Below are positions 33,215-42,800 of a DNA stretch of 64,000 nucleotides, one piece after another (the stretch's first letter is position 1; each line of letters begins with the position of its first letter). Both the position numbers and the translations under genes were made by a program. Source of the DNA: Oscillospiraceae bacterium (GTDB taxonomy: Bacteria; Bacillota; Clostridia; Oscillospirales; Oscillospiraceae); NCBI GenBank assembly GCA_020025575.1, contig JAHHRW010000001.1:62001-126000 (forward strand). Direction: 5' to 3'. The notes beneath the pieces were generated by a model. The model was not told the origin of the DNA, ran no database searches, and worked only from the letters and a program-made list of their open reading frames with translations.

Positions 33215-33274
33215 GCATAAAGGAAGAGATGTAAATTTGTCATCCAACAATTGATTTTGTCTGGTAGGGTGCGT

Positions 33275-33424
33275 ATGGATATGAAGAAATGCCTAAGTTC
33301 TGTTATTGGGTATATAACACTTTTTACCATTGTAATACTGGCCATTCCGGCAGGGATCCTTTGGGGCGCAACTACTGCGCTTTGGAATTATGCCGATATA
33401 GTGATGCGTCAGCTAGAAAAATAA
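33275..33424 (+). CDS. Small single-pass membrane protein at the end of the Bce module
   Basis: A 49-residue reading frame starting 60 bases after the permease stop and ending at a strong terminator. It has a short basic start, one membrane helix (about 10-34, 'GYITLFTIVILAIPAGILWG' in parts) and a short polar tail. The ribosome binding site 'TAGGGT' is moderate. Its position before the terminator implies co-transcription with the transporter. Small membrane proteins that tune transporters and kinases are known, but none is recognised here. It may alternatively be a chance frame. Confidence 0.6.
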   Translation: MDMKKCLSSVIGYITLFTIVILAIPAGILWGATTALWNYADIVMRQLEK

Positions 33425-33466
33425 AACCATCAGCCGAAGTCATTCATGACTTCGGCTGATGGTTTT
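33423..33466 (+). terminator. Very strong terminator of the Bce module
   Basis: A 20-bp perfect stem with a TTCA loop and a T-run. It overlaps the stop of the 49-residue gene. Between it and 33651 no gene is seen; a GC-rich imperfect dyad lies at 33563-33591 (GAGTGGCGC / GCGCCACTC). Confidence 0.95.
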
Positions 33467-33651
33467 TACTGTATGCGGCAGTCCCTGAGATTCTACTGAA
33501 CTGCCCCAGTTTGTACGGACAGCACAAAAAGCCCTGTGGTAGGGTAATATGAAATTTTAAGCAGAGTGGCGCAGCGTCAGCGGCGCCACTCCTGTTTTCA
33601 AAAGTTGTATCAGGAAACGCAAATCATTGGTGAAACCAGAACAAAGTTGAA

Positions 33652-34224
33652 TCATTTTAAGAAGTGTATACCATTCAGCATAATATTTTCGGCAACCTGA
33701 GCAATTTCTTCTGCGCTGGTGGTCATGCCTTCATTCAGCCATTTTTCCAGTAGTCCGATACATCCGGAGCTGACAAAGGCGTAGAAATACTCAATTTGTT
33801 TGGTAGAGGCATCCGCAAACTGCTTTGGATAGCATTCAAGGCATTTTTCTCGTCCAACGCTCAGTAATTTTGCAGCAAATTTTTTATCACCATAGGGTCC
33901 CAGTGTGACAACGCACAAATCGGCATTCTCTTTGAGGCATTTGAAAATGCCGGTTGTGATTTTTAGAGGGGTCAGGTTTTGATCATCTTCTTCTAAAAGA
34001 GGAAGAAGTACCGCCTGAAAATCGTGCATCATTTCCTCTTCAATCTGTTCTAAGAGATTGTAGATATCCGTATAATGGGCGTAAAAAGTGCCACGATTGA
34101 CTCCAGCCACCTCACATAATTCTTTTACAGAAATACTCTGGATTGGCTTTTGGCTCAGCAGGGAGGTGAGGGCCTTCCGGATCAGCATTTTGGTCAGGCG
34201 GGTTCGTTGATCATTTTTGTACAT
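33652..34224 (-). CDS. TetR-family regulator
   Basis: 190 residues. The N-terminal helix-turn-helix includes 'ISVKELCEVAGVNRGTFYAHYTDIYNLL', in parts, the classic TetR recognition helix. The C-terminal ligand domain has a 'FYAFVSSGCIGLLEKWLNEG' stretch of the TetR_C_8 (DhaS-like) type. ATG 34224 is chosen over 34254 because AAGGAG precedes it. It is transcribed divergently from the SDR-type gene and probably represses it; no clear operator palindrome is certain in 34225-34392. Confidence 0.88.
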   Translation of the reverse strand: MYKNDQRTRLTKMLIRKALTSLLSQKPIQSISVKELCEVAGVNRGTFYAHYTDIYNLLEQIEEEMMHDFQAVLLPLLEEDDQNLTPLKITTGIFKCLKENADLCVVTLGPYGDKKFAAKLLSVGREKCLECYPKQFADASTKQIEYFYAFVSSGCIGLLEKWLNEGMTTSAEEIAQVAENIMLNGIHFLK

Positions 34225-34392
34225 TTTGTAAATTCTCCTTGTCCTGGGAAACAAACCATACAGTTTCTGTCAAATGTGTTGATTTACATTCTAGATAACC
34301 AATCTTTGATGGTTGATAGAAAACAGTATGGATATTATAATACAAGTGTAAAAGAAAATCAACAGCGTGTACAGGAACTTGAGGTGCATAGT

Positions 34393-35403
34393 ATGAAAAA
34401 ACGCTATATCATAACTGGCGCAAACGGACATCTGGGGAGTACATTGATTCGGATGCTGGCTCCTTTAAAAGAGGAGATTTACGGATTGATTCTTCCCAAT
34501 GACAGCTGTCCGGATACGGATTCCGTTCATTATATCAAGGGGGATGTACGGGATATTTCCTCATTATGTCCGCTGTTTGAAGGTGCGGAAAAACAGGAAA
34601 TCTATGTAATTCATACTGCCGGAATCATCGACATATCGGAAAAAGGGTCCCCCATGATATATGATGTAAACATCAACGGTACCAAAAATATGCTAAGGCT
34701 TTCCAAAGAATATGGCGTAAAACGATTTTTGTATGTGAGTTCCGTTCATGCCATCCCAGAAAAGGACCATTTCTCTGTGATTAGCGAGACGGATCAGTTT
34801 TCTCCTGATGCAGTGATCGGTGTTTACGCACAGACGAAAGCAGTAGCAACGCAAGCGGTGTTAGATGCAGGCAGACAAGGGTTGGATGTGGTTGTGGTGC
34901 ATCCTTCTGGGATTATCGGACCCAATGACCCATCTGGTAATCATTTGGTACAGATGATTACCGACTATTTGAGGGGTGCTCTCCCAGCCTGTGTCAAAGG
35001 CGGGTATGACTTTGTAGATGTTCGTGATGTTGCAATGGGGTGTTTGCAGGCCCTAAACAAGGGAGCCAGTGGCGGTTGCTATATTCTTTCCAATCGTCAC
35101 TATGAAATCAGAGATGTGTTACATATGGCCCGGACAGAGGGGTGCGGACGCAAGCTTGTGGTGATGCCCATGTGGATGGCAAAGGCTTTTGCGCCTGCCA
35201 TGCAATGGTATGCTAAGCTAAAAAAGTGTCGTCCCCTGTACACCAAGTACTCTCTGTATACCCTTAAAAGCAATGACCGATTCTCCCATGACAAGGCAAC
35301 CCTTGAATTGGGATATCTGCCACGAGATCTCCGGGAGACCATTCGGGATACGGTTGCATGGTACAAATCTTTAAGAAATCGAAAGACAGATCCATATATA
35401 TAA
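34393..35403 (+). CDS. NAD-dependent epimerase/dehydratase (extended SDR)
   Basis: 336 residues. 'ITGANGHLG' (residues 7-15) is the NAD(P)-binding glycine motif, and Tyr145-x-x-x-Lys149 ('YAQTK') is the catalytic pair; 'VVHPSGIIGP' is typical of dihydroflavonol-reductase-like or 3-beta-HSD-like extended SDRs. The reaction is probably reduction or oxidation of a ketone or alcohol. An upstream open frame to 34150 is antisense to the TetR gene; ATG 34393 with GAGGTG is the real start. Regulated presumably by the divergent TetR protein. Confidence 0.9.
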   Translation: MKKRYIITGANGHLGSTLIRMLAPLKEEIYGLILPNDSCPDTDSVHYIKGDVRDISSLCPLFEGAEKQEIYVIHTAGIIDISEKGSPMIYDVNINGTKNMLRLSKEYGVKRFLYVSSVHAIPEKDHFSVISETDQFSPDAVIGVYAQTKAVATQAVLDAGRQGLDVVVVHPSGIIGPNDPSGNHLVQMITDYLRGALPACVKGGYDFVDVRDVAMGCLQALNKGASGGCYILSNRHYEIRDVLHMARTEGCGRKLVVMPMWMAKAFAPAMQWYAKLKKCRPLYTKYSLYTLKSNDRFSHDKATLELGYLPRDLRETIRDTVAWYKSLRNRKTDPYI

Positions 35404-35423
35404 AACAAACCCCTAATGAACTT

Positions 35424-35450
35424 TTAGCACTCTTACGATAAGAGTGCTAA
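35424..35450 (+). promoter_or_regulatory. CIRCE element (HrcA operator)
   Basis: TTAGCACTC, nine bases, GAGTGCTAA: a perfect match to the CIRCE operator bound by the heat-shock repressor HrcA. Flanking bases extend the dyad to 19 bp (35417-35435 / 35439-35457). No T-run follows, so it is not simply a terminator of the upstream gene. It lies 185 bases upstream of the hsp20 start; hrcA and groESL are not in the window. Confidence 0.93.
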
Positions 35451-35634
35451 AAGTTCACGGTTCATTCATAATAGAATCACAAAAAATACAAAATTCCAGC
35501 GCATAATGATAGACAAGAAAAGGAGATGAAGGCCCATGGGTCATAAAGGATTTCCGACTAATGCCGACCTTGCCGGATGAAAACAAAAAAGGGCGACATA
35601 ATTGATATGACAAAGTGATTTGGAGGTATTTATT

Positions 35635-36093
35635 ATGTTTGAACTGACTCGTAAAAATAACAATCATCAGGTGAATGCGTATAATCCGTTCCGTGAAATG
35701 GAAGAGCTTGAAAGAAGTTTCTTTGCCGATCCCTTTGGAAGCTTTTTCAAGAACAATGATCTTGCAGAGTTCAAGACCGATGTAACGGACGAAGGCGATC
35801 ATTATCTGCTGGAGGCGGATCTACCAGGATTTGATAAGAAGGATATTCACCTTGACTTGAATGGTGATGTGCTTACCATTCAGGCGGAGCGTCATTCCAA
35901 AGTGGATGAGCAGGACAGCAAGGGCAGGGTTGTTCGCATGGAGCGATCTTATGGTTCCTACAGCCGCCAGTTCAATGTGTCTGAGATTGATGTGGATAAC
36001 ATCAAGGCGGCCTATGATAATGGTGTATTGAAGTTGACACTGCCTAAGAGAGTAACGGTACAGCCCGAATCCAGAACGCTTGAAATTGAATGA
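35635..36093 (+). CDS. Small heat-shock protein Hsp20 (alpha-crystallin family)
   Basis: 152 residues. The alpha-crystallin domain spans about 48-145: 'YLLEADLPGFDKKDIHLDLNGDVLTI' (in parts) and the 'GVLKLTLPK' strand are characteristic. Such proteins hold unfolding clients in an ATP-independent way. ATG 35635 follows GGAGG at 35622-35626. Control by HrcA through the CIRCE element upstream is strongly suggested. The N terminus resembles clostridial Hsp18 ('NPFREMEELERSFF'). Confidence 0.94.
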   Translation: MFELTRKNNNHQVNAYNPFREMEELERSFFADPFGSFFKNNDLAEFKTDVTDEGDHYLLEADLPGFDKKDIHLDLNGDVLTIQAERHSKVDEQDSKGRVVRMERSYGSYSRQFNVSEIDVDNIKAAYDNGVLKLTLPKRVTVQPESRTLEIE

Positions 36094-36320
36094 GCATGAC
36101 TTAACCTGTAAGCATGCATCTAGGACAGCGCCTCTTACCGAATCGGTAGTGTACCTGTAAAATGAAAGTGGACACTCACAAAAGTGTGGTGCTCCCCAGT
36201 GAGGAAAAAGATCTTTCTTATGTGCATATGGCGTGGATTCAATTGTGATTAGGAGTGTAGTCCCATCAGTATTGAGGAAATGCTTGTGTTTATGGTAAAG
36301 GAGGCCAAATTTCTAATACA

Positions 36321-36371
36321 AAAAGCAGCCCATCTCGTTCCGTTTCAGGAAACAAGATGGACTGCTTTTTT
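36321..36371. terminator. Bidirectional hairpin between hsp20 and the DUF3783 gene
   Basis: AAAAGCAG with CTGCTTTT and an inner CCATCT/AGATGG stem; T-runs on both strands. The stretch 36094-36320 has no convincing gene. Confidence 0.8.
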
Positions 36372-36385
36372 ACTATAAAATGGGC

Positions 36386-36760
36386 TTAATGCTTTTTCAT
36401 GGTCTGATGCTCCCTGTGAATTTCCGTGCAAAGATCATAAAAACGCCAGTCATTGTTATGCTTTGTGTGAACTGCTTTAATAACCCCGCTTGCCACCTGA
36501 TTGACCAACATGGTTCCAATCTGCTCTTGACCGTCAAATCCGGATAAAAGAGCGAATTTTCCAATCAGTGGGTGGACAGGTTCAGGTGGAAAGTTATCCC
36601 CGGATAAAAGTTGCGCCACCGTCAGGGAAGTCTGAGTATCGGACACGGCTTTGCATATAATGCCCATCTTTGCGGAAAGGGCATTTAGTGTCAGTAGCTG
36701 CATGCCTGTCAGTCCATAGACCAGGATGATTTTCTTTGCGCTTTTTGTATCTGTCGCCAT
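36386..36760 (-). CDS. DUF3783 family protein
   Basis: 124 residues. 'LLSGFDGQEQIGTMLVNQV' and 'NDWRFYDLCTEIHREH' fit DUF3783, a small family of unknown function common in Clostridia. The N-terminal half ('KKIILVYGLTGMQLLTLNAL') resembles a Rossmann-like strand-helix unit. AAGGAGG precedes the ATG at 36760. No cysteine ligand set or catalytic motif is seen. Confidence 0.75.
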   Translation of the reverse strand: MATDTKSAKKIILVYGLTGMQLLTLNALSAKMGIICKAVSDTQTSLTVAQLLSGDNFPPEPVHPLIGKFALLSGFDGQEQIGTMLVNQVASGVIKAVHTKHNNDWRFYDLCTEIHREHQTMKKH

Positions 36761-36807
36761 ATGGCAGCCTCCTTATGATGCATAAAAGAAGAATGAATGA
36801 AATAATT

Positions 36808-36818
36808 GACATTATATC
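36808..36818 (-). promoter_or_regulatory. Extended -10 promoter of the DUF3783 gene
   Basis: On the minus strand TGATATAAT (TATAAT at 36816-36811), 50 bases upstream of the ATG; the -35 region is poor. Confidence 0.5.
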
Positions 36819-36934
36819 ATATTTTTAGATGTATGAACAGAAATGATCGAAAGTTTCATGTGATTTCTCCTTATTGCTTTGCGAGAAAGATGATACGAAT
36901 GGTGTGATGCAGGATAGATTTTATCAGCTACTTT

Positions 36935-39691
36935 TTATGATTCTTTCTTACCAAACGGTTTGACCGTAAAACTATAGATATAGGTACTGTGTGGCTGAAT
37001 CACAACTTCGCCCAGACCATTTTGTAAACAGTTTATATTAAAAACGGATTTTTCAGGGGTGCGATCACCATTTTGCAGATTTTTGAGTGTATAAGGCCAG
37101 ACGGAGCATTCTACAGGCTCATCCGATTTGATAAGCAGACCAGCACCTTGTTCATCGGTCAGAGCTAGCTCCAAAACCTCTGTTTTATTTCCATGCTCCT
37201 GCGCTCTGAAATGCTCATCTTGAAGGCTGATTTTTTGCTGATGGATTCCAAATTCGCCGTACCCGTTCCGATCAGAATAGGTATCCCATGGGCCAATACC
37301 TGTCCAGCGAACGTTATCGAAAGCTAGAGGGAGTGCTCCTTGCATTCCAATCCGATTGGGTGCAGTCTTTCCCGTTCGCAGGCGCATCTCAATCAATAGC
37401 GTACCATCTCGATTCAGCTGATAACGACGCATCAGTCCGGACGCTACATTTTGCATCACGGTAACTTGGTGGGACATATGATCCACCTCCACCACAGAGG
37501 GTTTCGGCAATTGATTTTTCAGCGTCATCCTCGCCCACTCGTCCAACCGCTTTGTCACGGAAAACTCCGCATCGGTCTTTGCACGATAAAATGCAGGAGA
37601 GATTGGCTCATCCAGCAACGGCCTGTCATCAACAAAAATTTGATCCAAATTTCCGGTATTTCGGTTGACTGTATAGCTAATATTCTCTGCCTTTAGGCAG
37701 ATGTTTGCACCATCATCGCGAATTGTTCCGCCGGGGTATAGCTCATTGATGTGACGATTGGTTGCAAGTTGCCACTGAAAATACGCCGCAGTCGCTCTTG
37801 GCAGTATCGCCCGATCATGATACACAAAACGGATACATAAATGATATCGCCCAGACAAATACATGGAGTCTGGCATGGGAATACGGATGGTTTGTGTGCC
37901 TTGGGCCGGAATGTTTAAATCAAGCGTATCTTCATCTATGACACAGCCATCCCGGGTAATCTGGTAAGTACAATGCAGTTCTGAAGTAGAAAGGAATGCA
38001 TAGTGATTTTTGATACAAATGGAACCATCGTCATAGCGTTTGCATCGGATCCACTGATATGCTTTTTGTAGCTCATAGTAGTTGTGATGGGGGATACCAT
38101 CTTTGTTTACCAGTCCAATCGCACATTTTGGGTCAGTACACGCAAATACATCCTGATCCTTGAATGTGCAGAAGAACCCGCCGCACCAGTGCTTGCTTTT
38201 ACGAAATACATCTGCAAAGGCAAGCAACTGCTGCGCACTGTTTCCGCTCTGACCGCCAAAAGGCAGCGCTAATAAGGGATAGGTGCTGTAGCTTTCAGCG
38301 CTGATCACGGTAGGGGAACTTAACACTCTTGCAAGACCGGTGGGCGTTTGGACGATGTCCTCTAAACGCTCCATTTGTTCCACACGCTGCAAATCAGGAA
38401 AGGATACACAGTAAATATCCTCACCGCAAACAGGTCTCGTTTTGTCTAAATGAGAAATTGCATCTCGGGCGCAGCTTAGATTCCACATAATGATGCAGGT
38501 ATGGTTCCGGTGTGCCATGATCATCTCATTAGATCGACTCTGACGAAGAGACTCCCACATTATATTGTTTTGCTCCGTTGCGCAATCATCCAGCACATAT
38601 AATCCGTAACGATCACACAGCTCATAGAATTCACCGGGTATGGGCAGAGTGACATGAACAGCGTTGATGTTACAAGCCTTCATTAATTTGATATCTGCCT
38701 CTATGGAAGTGGAATCCATGCAGCTGTAGCAGACACCTTTTATCACCAACGGATGTTCATTCAGTTTCAGTGCTGTACTCTCGATTGTGATTTTTCGGAA
38801 ACCGTAGGAAATTTGTCTGGTATGGCAAATCGCCACACCATCCCACAAAATGACAGCGATTTTATAGAGGTTGGGGGTTTCTGCACTCCAAAGTTTTGCG
38901 CCTCTACATGGAATCAGGACATTTACCTGATGATTGGAAATAATCCCCTCACCATAATAGCAGACTTTGCTATCTTCCATGACAGCAATTCGAGCAGTCA
39001 TGCCGTCTGCATTTTCCGTAGTGAGAGCGACATTTAGCTGAATGTCGTCCATAGAATCACCAAAGGTGGTTTCGGCATACAGATCAATGATGCGCTGCTC
39101 TGGCAGCGTGTAAACCGATACGTCGCCAATCAAGCCAGAAAGAACCCAATTCCCGGTATGGTCAAGATAATTTGCATCAGAATATTGGAAAACCTGAACA
39201 CAGATATAATTGTACCCCTCTTGCGCAACAGCGCTGATATCAAATTCAACCGGAGTCAAACTACCTTTGCTCATACCAACATATTGACCGTTCAGCCAAA
39301 CACAAAAGCAGCTGCGGACATCGCTAAAACGCAGAACCATTTTGCGATTTGTCCATGCATCCGTAATTTGGAAACGCTTACGGTAGATACCGATCAAATT
39401 GTTTCCTGAGTTGATAGAAGGAATCTTCTTATCTTTGAAGGAAAGCGCATGTCCATCCCCATAGAATACAGCCTTTGCATAGCCAGCCGTTTCCCAGGAT
39501 GAGGGAACATGAATCATATCCCAATGCTTACTGGAAAATGTGGGCTCATAGAACCGGTCAGGAAGAGCCTGATTTGCTTTTATACAAAGGAAACGCCATC
39601 TTCCATTTAAACTGAGACAGCTTTCCTGAAATGTTGTATGGGATTTCAGTCGATTTTCGCTTATAATTTCAGGATTTTCCCATTTCTCCAT
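36935..39691 (-). CDS. GH2 (LacZ-like) protein with degenerate active site
   Basis: A 918-residue protein with the whole GH2 beta-galactosidase layout: sugar-binding domain (about 25-195), Ig-like domain (about 200-300), TIM barrel (about 305-590) and LacZ-type C-terminal sandwiches (about 680-915, with 'GTIRDDG'). The active site is altered. The usual 'IIMWSLGNE', carrying the acid/base Glu, is 'IIMWNLSCA' at 401-408. The 'NRHEH' and 'SHYPN' substrate motifs are 'CYSCMD' (321-326) and 'TLPIP' (348-352). A Glu remains in 'ISAESYST' (463-470) at the nucleophile region. The frame is intact with GGAGG before ATG 39691, so it is expressed but is probably not a normal galactosidase. A TATAAT lies at 39728-39723. 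Confidence 0.88.
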   Translation of the reverse strand: MEKWENPEIISENRLKSHTTFQESCLSLNGRWRFLCIKANQALPDRFYEPTFSSKHWDMIHVPSSWETAGYAKAVFYGDGHALSFKDKKIPSINSGNNLIGIYRKRFQITDAWTNRKMVLRFSDVRSCFCVWLNGQYVGMSKGSLTPVEFDISAVAQEGYNYICVQVFQYSDANYLDHTGNWVLSGLIGDVSVYTLPEQRIIDLYAETTFGDSMDDIQLNVALTTENADGMTARIAVMEDSKVCYYGEGIISNHQVNVLIPCRGAKLWSAETPNLYKIAVILWDGVAICHTRQISYGFRKITIESTALKLNEHPLVIKGVCYSCMDSTSIEADIKLMKACNINAVHVTLPIPGEFYELCDRYGLYVLDDCATEQNNIMWESLRQSRSNEMIMAHRNHTCIIMWNLSCARDAISHLDKTRPVCGEDIYCVSFPDLQRVEQMERLEDIVQTPTGLARVLSSPTVISAESYSTYPLLALPFGGQSGNSAQQLLAFADVFRKSKHWCGGFFCTFKDQDVFACTDPKCAIGLVNKDGIPHHNYYELQKAYQWIRCKRYDDGSICIKNHYAFLSTSELHCTYQITRDGCVIDEDTLDLNIPAQGTQTIRIPMPDSMYLSGRYHLCIRFVYHDRAILPRATAAYFQWQLATNRHINELYPGGTIRDDGANICLKAENISYTVNRNTGNLDQIFVDDRPLLDEPISPAFYRAKTDAEFSVTKRLDEWARMTLKNQLPKPSVVEVDHMSHQVTVMQNVASGLMRRYQLNRDGTLLIEMRLRTGKTAPNRIGMQGALPLAFDNVRWTGIGPWDTYSDRNGYGEFGIHQQKISLQDEHFRAQEHGNKTEVLELALTDEQGAGLLIKSDEPVECSVWPYTLKNLQNGDRTPEKSVFNINCLQNGLGEVVIQPHSTYIYSFTVKPFGKKES

Positions 39692-39766
39692 GTTATCTCC
39701 TCCGATAAAATCAATTAAGGGTATTATAGCAGGAATTGGATAAAAAGAAAAGTCAAATAAGGACGA

Positions 39767-39823
39767 ACTGCACCCGTTTTCCCAAATCAAGCATCTGCTT
39801 TTTCAGTGGGATCGGGTGCAGTT
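39767..39823. repeat. Inverted repeat between the GH2 and ABC fusion genes
   Basis: ACTGCACCCG and CGGGTGCAGT flank a 37-base loop, with a T-run on the plus strand only. It may terminate the ABC gene's transcript imperfectly or be a remnant. Confidence 0.45.
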
Positions 39824-39834
39824 TTAAAAGAAAA

Positions 39835-42800
39835 TTACTCAGATCGCAGTGCGATAACGGGATCTTTCTGTGCAGCTTTCTTAGAGGGGATAAGTCCGCC
39901 AAGCATGGTTAGGATCATGCTTAAAATAATCAAAATAATCGCATTCAATACCGGGAGCTGTGCAGTGATGTTTGCATTGCCGATTAAGTTATGAATGATG
40001 TGGTTACAGGGAAACAGCAGCAACAGGGAAGTGCCTACGCCAATCAGACCAGAGCAAAGTCCGATGATGAAAGTCTCTGCATTGAACACCTGAGAAATGT
40101 TGTGCTTGGACGCACCGATGGCACGCAGGACACCAATCTCCTTGGTGCGCTCCATAACCGAAATATACGTGATAATGCCAATCATGATGGAAGAAACCAA
40201 TAGGGATACCGCTACAAAGGCAATCAGAACATAACTTACACTGTCAATAATGATACGGACAGAGGACATCATCATGCCGGTAATGTCTGTGTAGTGAATG
40301 ACTAGATCCTGCTGCTCTGATTCCTCCATTTTCTGATTGTATTCGTCCAGAAAACGAAGAAATTCCTCTTTTGCAGCAAAGTCAACAAAGTAAATTGAGA
40401 TTGATTCAGGACGATCCAGTTCTACATAGCCCAATCGACTTAGATTTGTTTCGACGCTTTGCTCATTTCGCTTGGAAGAAAGCGTATTTAACAGACGCAT
40501 GAGTTCATCCTCGTTCAGCTCAAATTCAAAAGCAGACTGAATTTTATCCGTATCCACATAAAAGGAATTTCCTAAATAGGATAGGAATTGATTTCCAAAA
40601 TCAGAAACAAGATTCTGCAAAAGCCTTTGTGCCTCGGGACGAATCATTTGTGCTGCCATAGCTTTGGATGCAGCAGAAACCACGGAGCTTTCGATATATT
40701 TGGGTACAAACTGTGCAACATCCTCGTAGGTGATTGCAGCCGATATCTGATCCAAATCAATGGGGACTATGGGGGTGGAGGTAAGAGGCTGTTGTGTTGG
40801 TTCGTTAACTGCTGGTTGATTCTCAGAATTCACTGGTTCAGAAGGAACTGATGCAACGGTCGGCTCCTGCGGTTCAGTTGGCGGCTGTGGTTCAGACTGC
40901 TCCTGTGATTCGGTTGGCAGCTGAGGCTCGGACTGTTCCTGTGGTTCAGTTGGTACAGAAGGCTCTGTAGGTGCTGGAGGAGTAACTCCATTTGCAAGCT
41001 CATTGGCTACATATCCGGTAACAGCCCCCATGAGCAGTGACTGATACGCACGCCTAAAGGCGTCCTCTGGCAACTGATATTTTTCTGTAAGTTCTGCAAT
41101 ATAAGCTTTAGATTCTTCTGATGATAAGTACTGATCTACAATTTTTTCTGCATCTATCGGTTTTAACATTGCAGAACCGGTTTCATTTGCATTTTGTGCA
41201 ATATACCCATTCAACATCGATACTGCCATTTTATTAAGCACCTGGGTAAAGTCGTTCTGAGCGGGCGTTGTATCTATATTCAGGGAGGTTGCGGCATCTT
41301 TGAGATATTGTTCCATCATAGCAACCATATCTTCTTCGGAAATATTCATTCCAAAGGCAGAACTAAGCAGATCTCCGTCAACATGAATCATGTCTTCAAA
41401 ATCGATCTCTGATTTCTCATCACTGCCAAATTCAGCGCCGGTGAATACATCTACATTTTGGTTTGCTAATTGCTGCTGAACAATTTTAGATTCTTTTGCC
41501 TGCTGAATCAGATGATCTGTCAAAGCCCGTGGATATGCAATTCCCTGGGACAGAGCGGTAGCACCGGAACCCTCCTTGGGGCAGATAATACCGACGATAG
41601 AAAGCGATTCAGCCCCATCAATCAGTTTCTTCATGTATGCATCATCACCGGACATATCTTCCCAGATTCCGTATTCCTCGTTGTACTGATATCGGTCAGC
41701 GGAATTAACAAGCCGAAGTTGTTGACTCATCAATTCGTCATAAGACCACTGCATCGCCTCAGTATCGGCTTTTGCCTCTTCACCATTCATGAGTTTCTGA
41801 ATTGCCTGTCCCAGTACATCCGGGTTTCGCATACCAAGACAATAAGCCATATAGTCGGACATTTGTGTCGGGGAGTTTAGCACGATAATGACCTCATTAT
41901 AAGATTCGGGCCACCTGCCCTGCAGAACATCATATTGAGAGGACAAAAGCTCCTGATTATCTACCATTTCCTGAAAGAGGTCTGTGTCCATATATGCAGA
42001 TATCGGGGAACCACCCATCAGCTTGGAGAATAGATTTCCGGGATTTACTTGATGTAAGCCGTTGGATGTATTGGCAGAGAAAACATAGGGCCGAATGCCA
42101 TAACTATAATGGACCGCATTTAGTGTTTGCCCGATGTTGTCTTCATGCGCCTCCATATAGGACTTAAAAGAACGAAGATCATTGGAGCCCATACTTGCAA
42201 ACATTTCAGAAATCATTGGCTGTTCATGAACGGTTCCGTCCGGTTCTGTTCCTGCATTGGCTACTGCCTGTCCAAAGGAAGACATTGCGGCTGCCATGTT
42301 TGCCGTTTCTGATCGGATAACCAGCGGATAGCTGGATAGTGTGTCCTCTTGAATTTGATCTATATAATTTTGAAATCCAGTGGACAGTGCCATAATCAGA
42401 GCAATGCCGATAATTCCAATAGATCCTGCAAAGGCCGTTAATAAAGTGCGGCCTTTTTTGGTGCGAAGATTATGAAAGCTGAGAGACAGTGCCGTCAAAA
42501 ACGACATAGATGCCTTTCCCATATTCTTATGCTGGGCCGGGATGATATCTTCATGCGACGGAGTATATGGATTGGTGTCCCCAATGATCTTGCCATCTTT
42601 TACACGCACGATGCGATTGGCGTATTCCTCTGCCAGTTCTGGATTATGGGTAACCATAACAACCAGCCGGTCTTTGGATACCTCTTTCAGTAGATCCATC
42701 ACTTGAACACTGGTTTCAGAATCCAATGCGCCAGTCGGTTCGTCTGCCAGCAAGATTTCAGGATCATTGACCAGTGCGCGGGCAATTGCCACACGCTGCA

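Noticed and set aside
33275..33424. Classification of the 49-residue protein as a bacteriocin or toxin
   Set aside because: There is only one hydrophobic helix, no leader/Gly-Gly cleavage site and no antitoxin-like partner; only its place in the Bce module can be stated.
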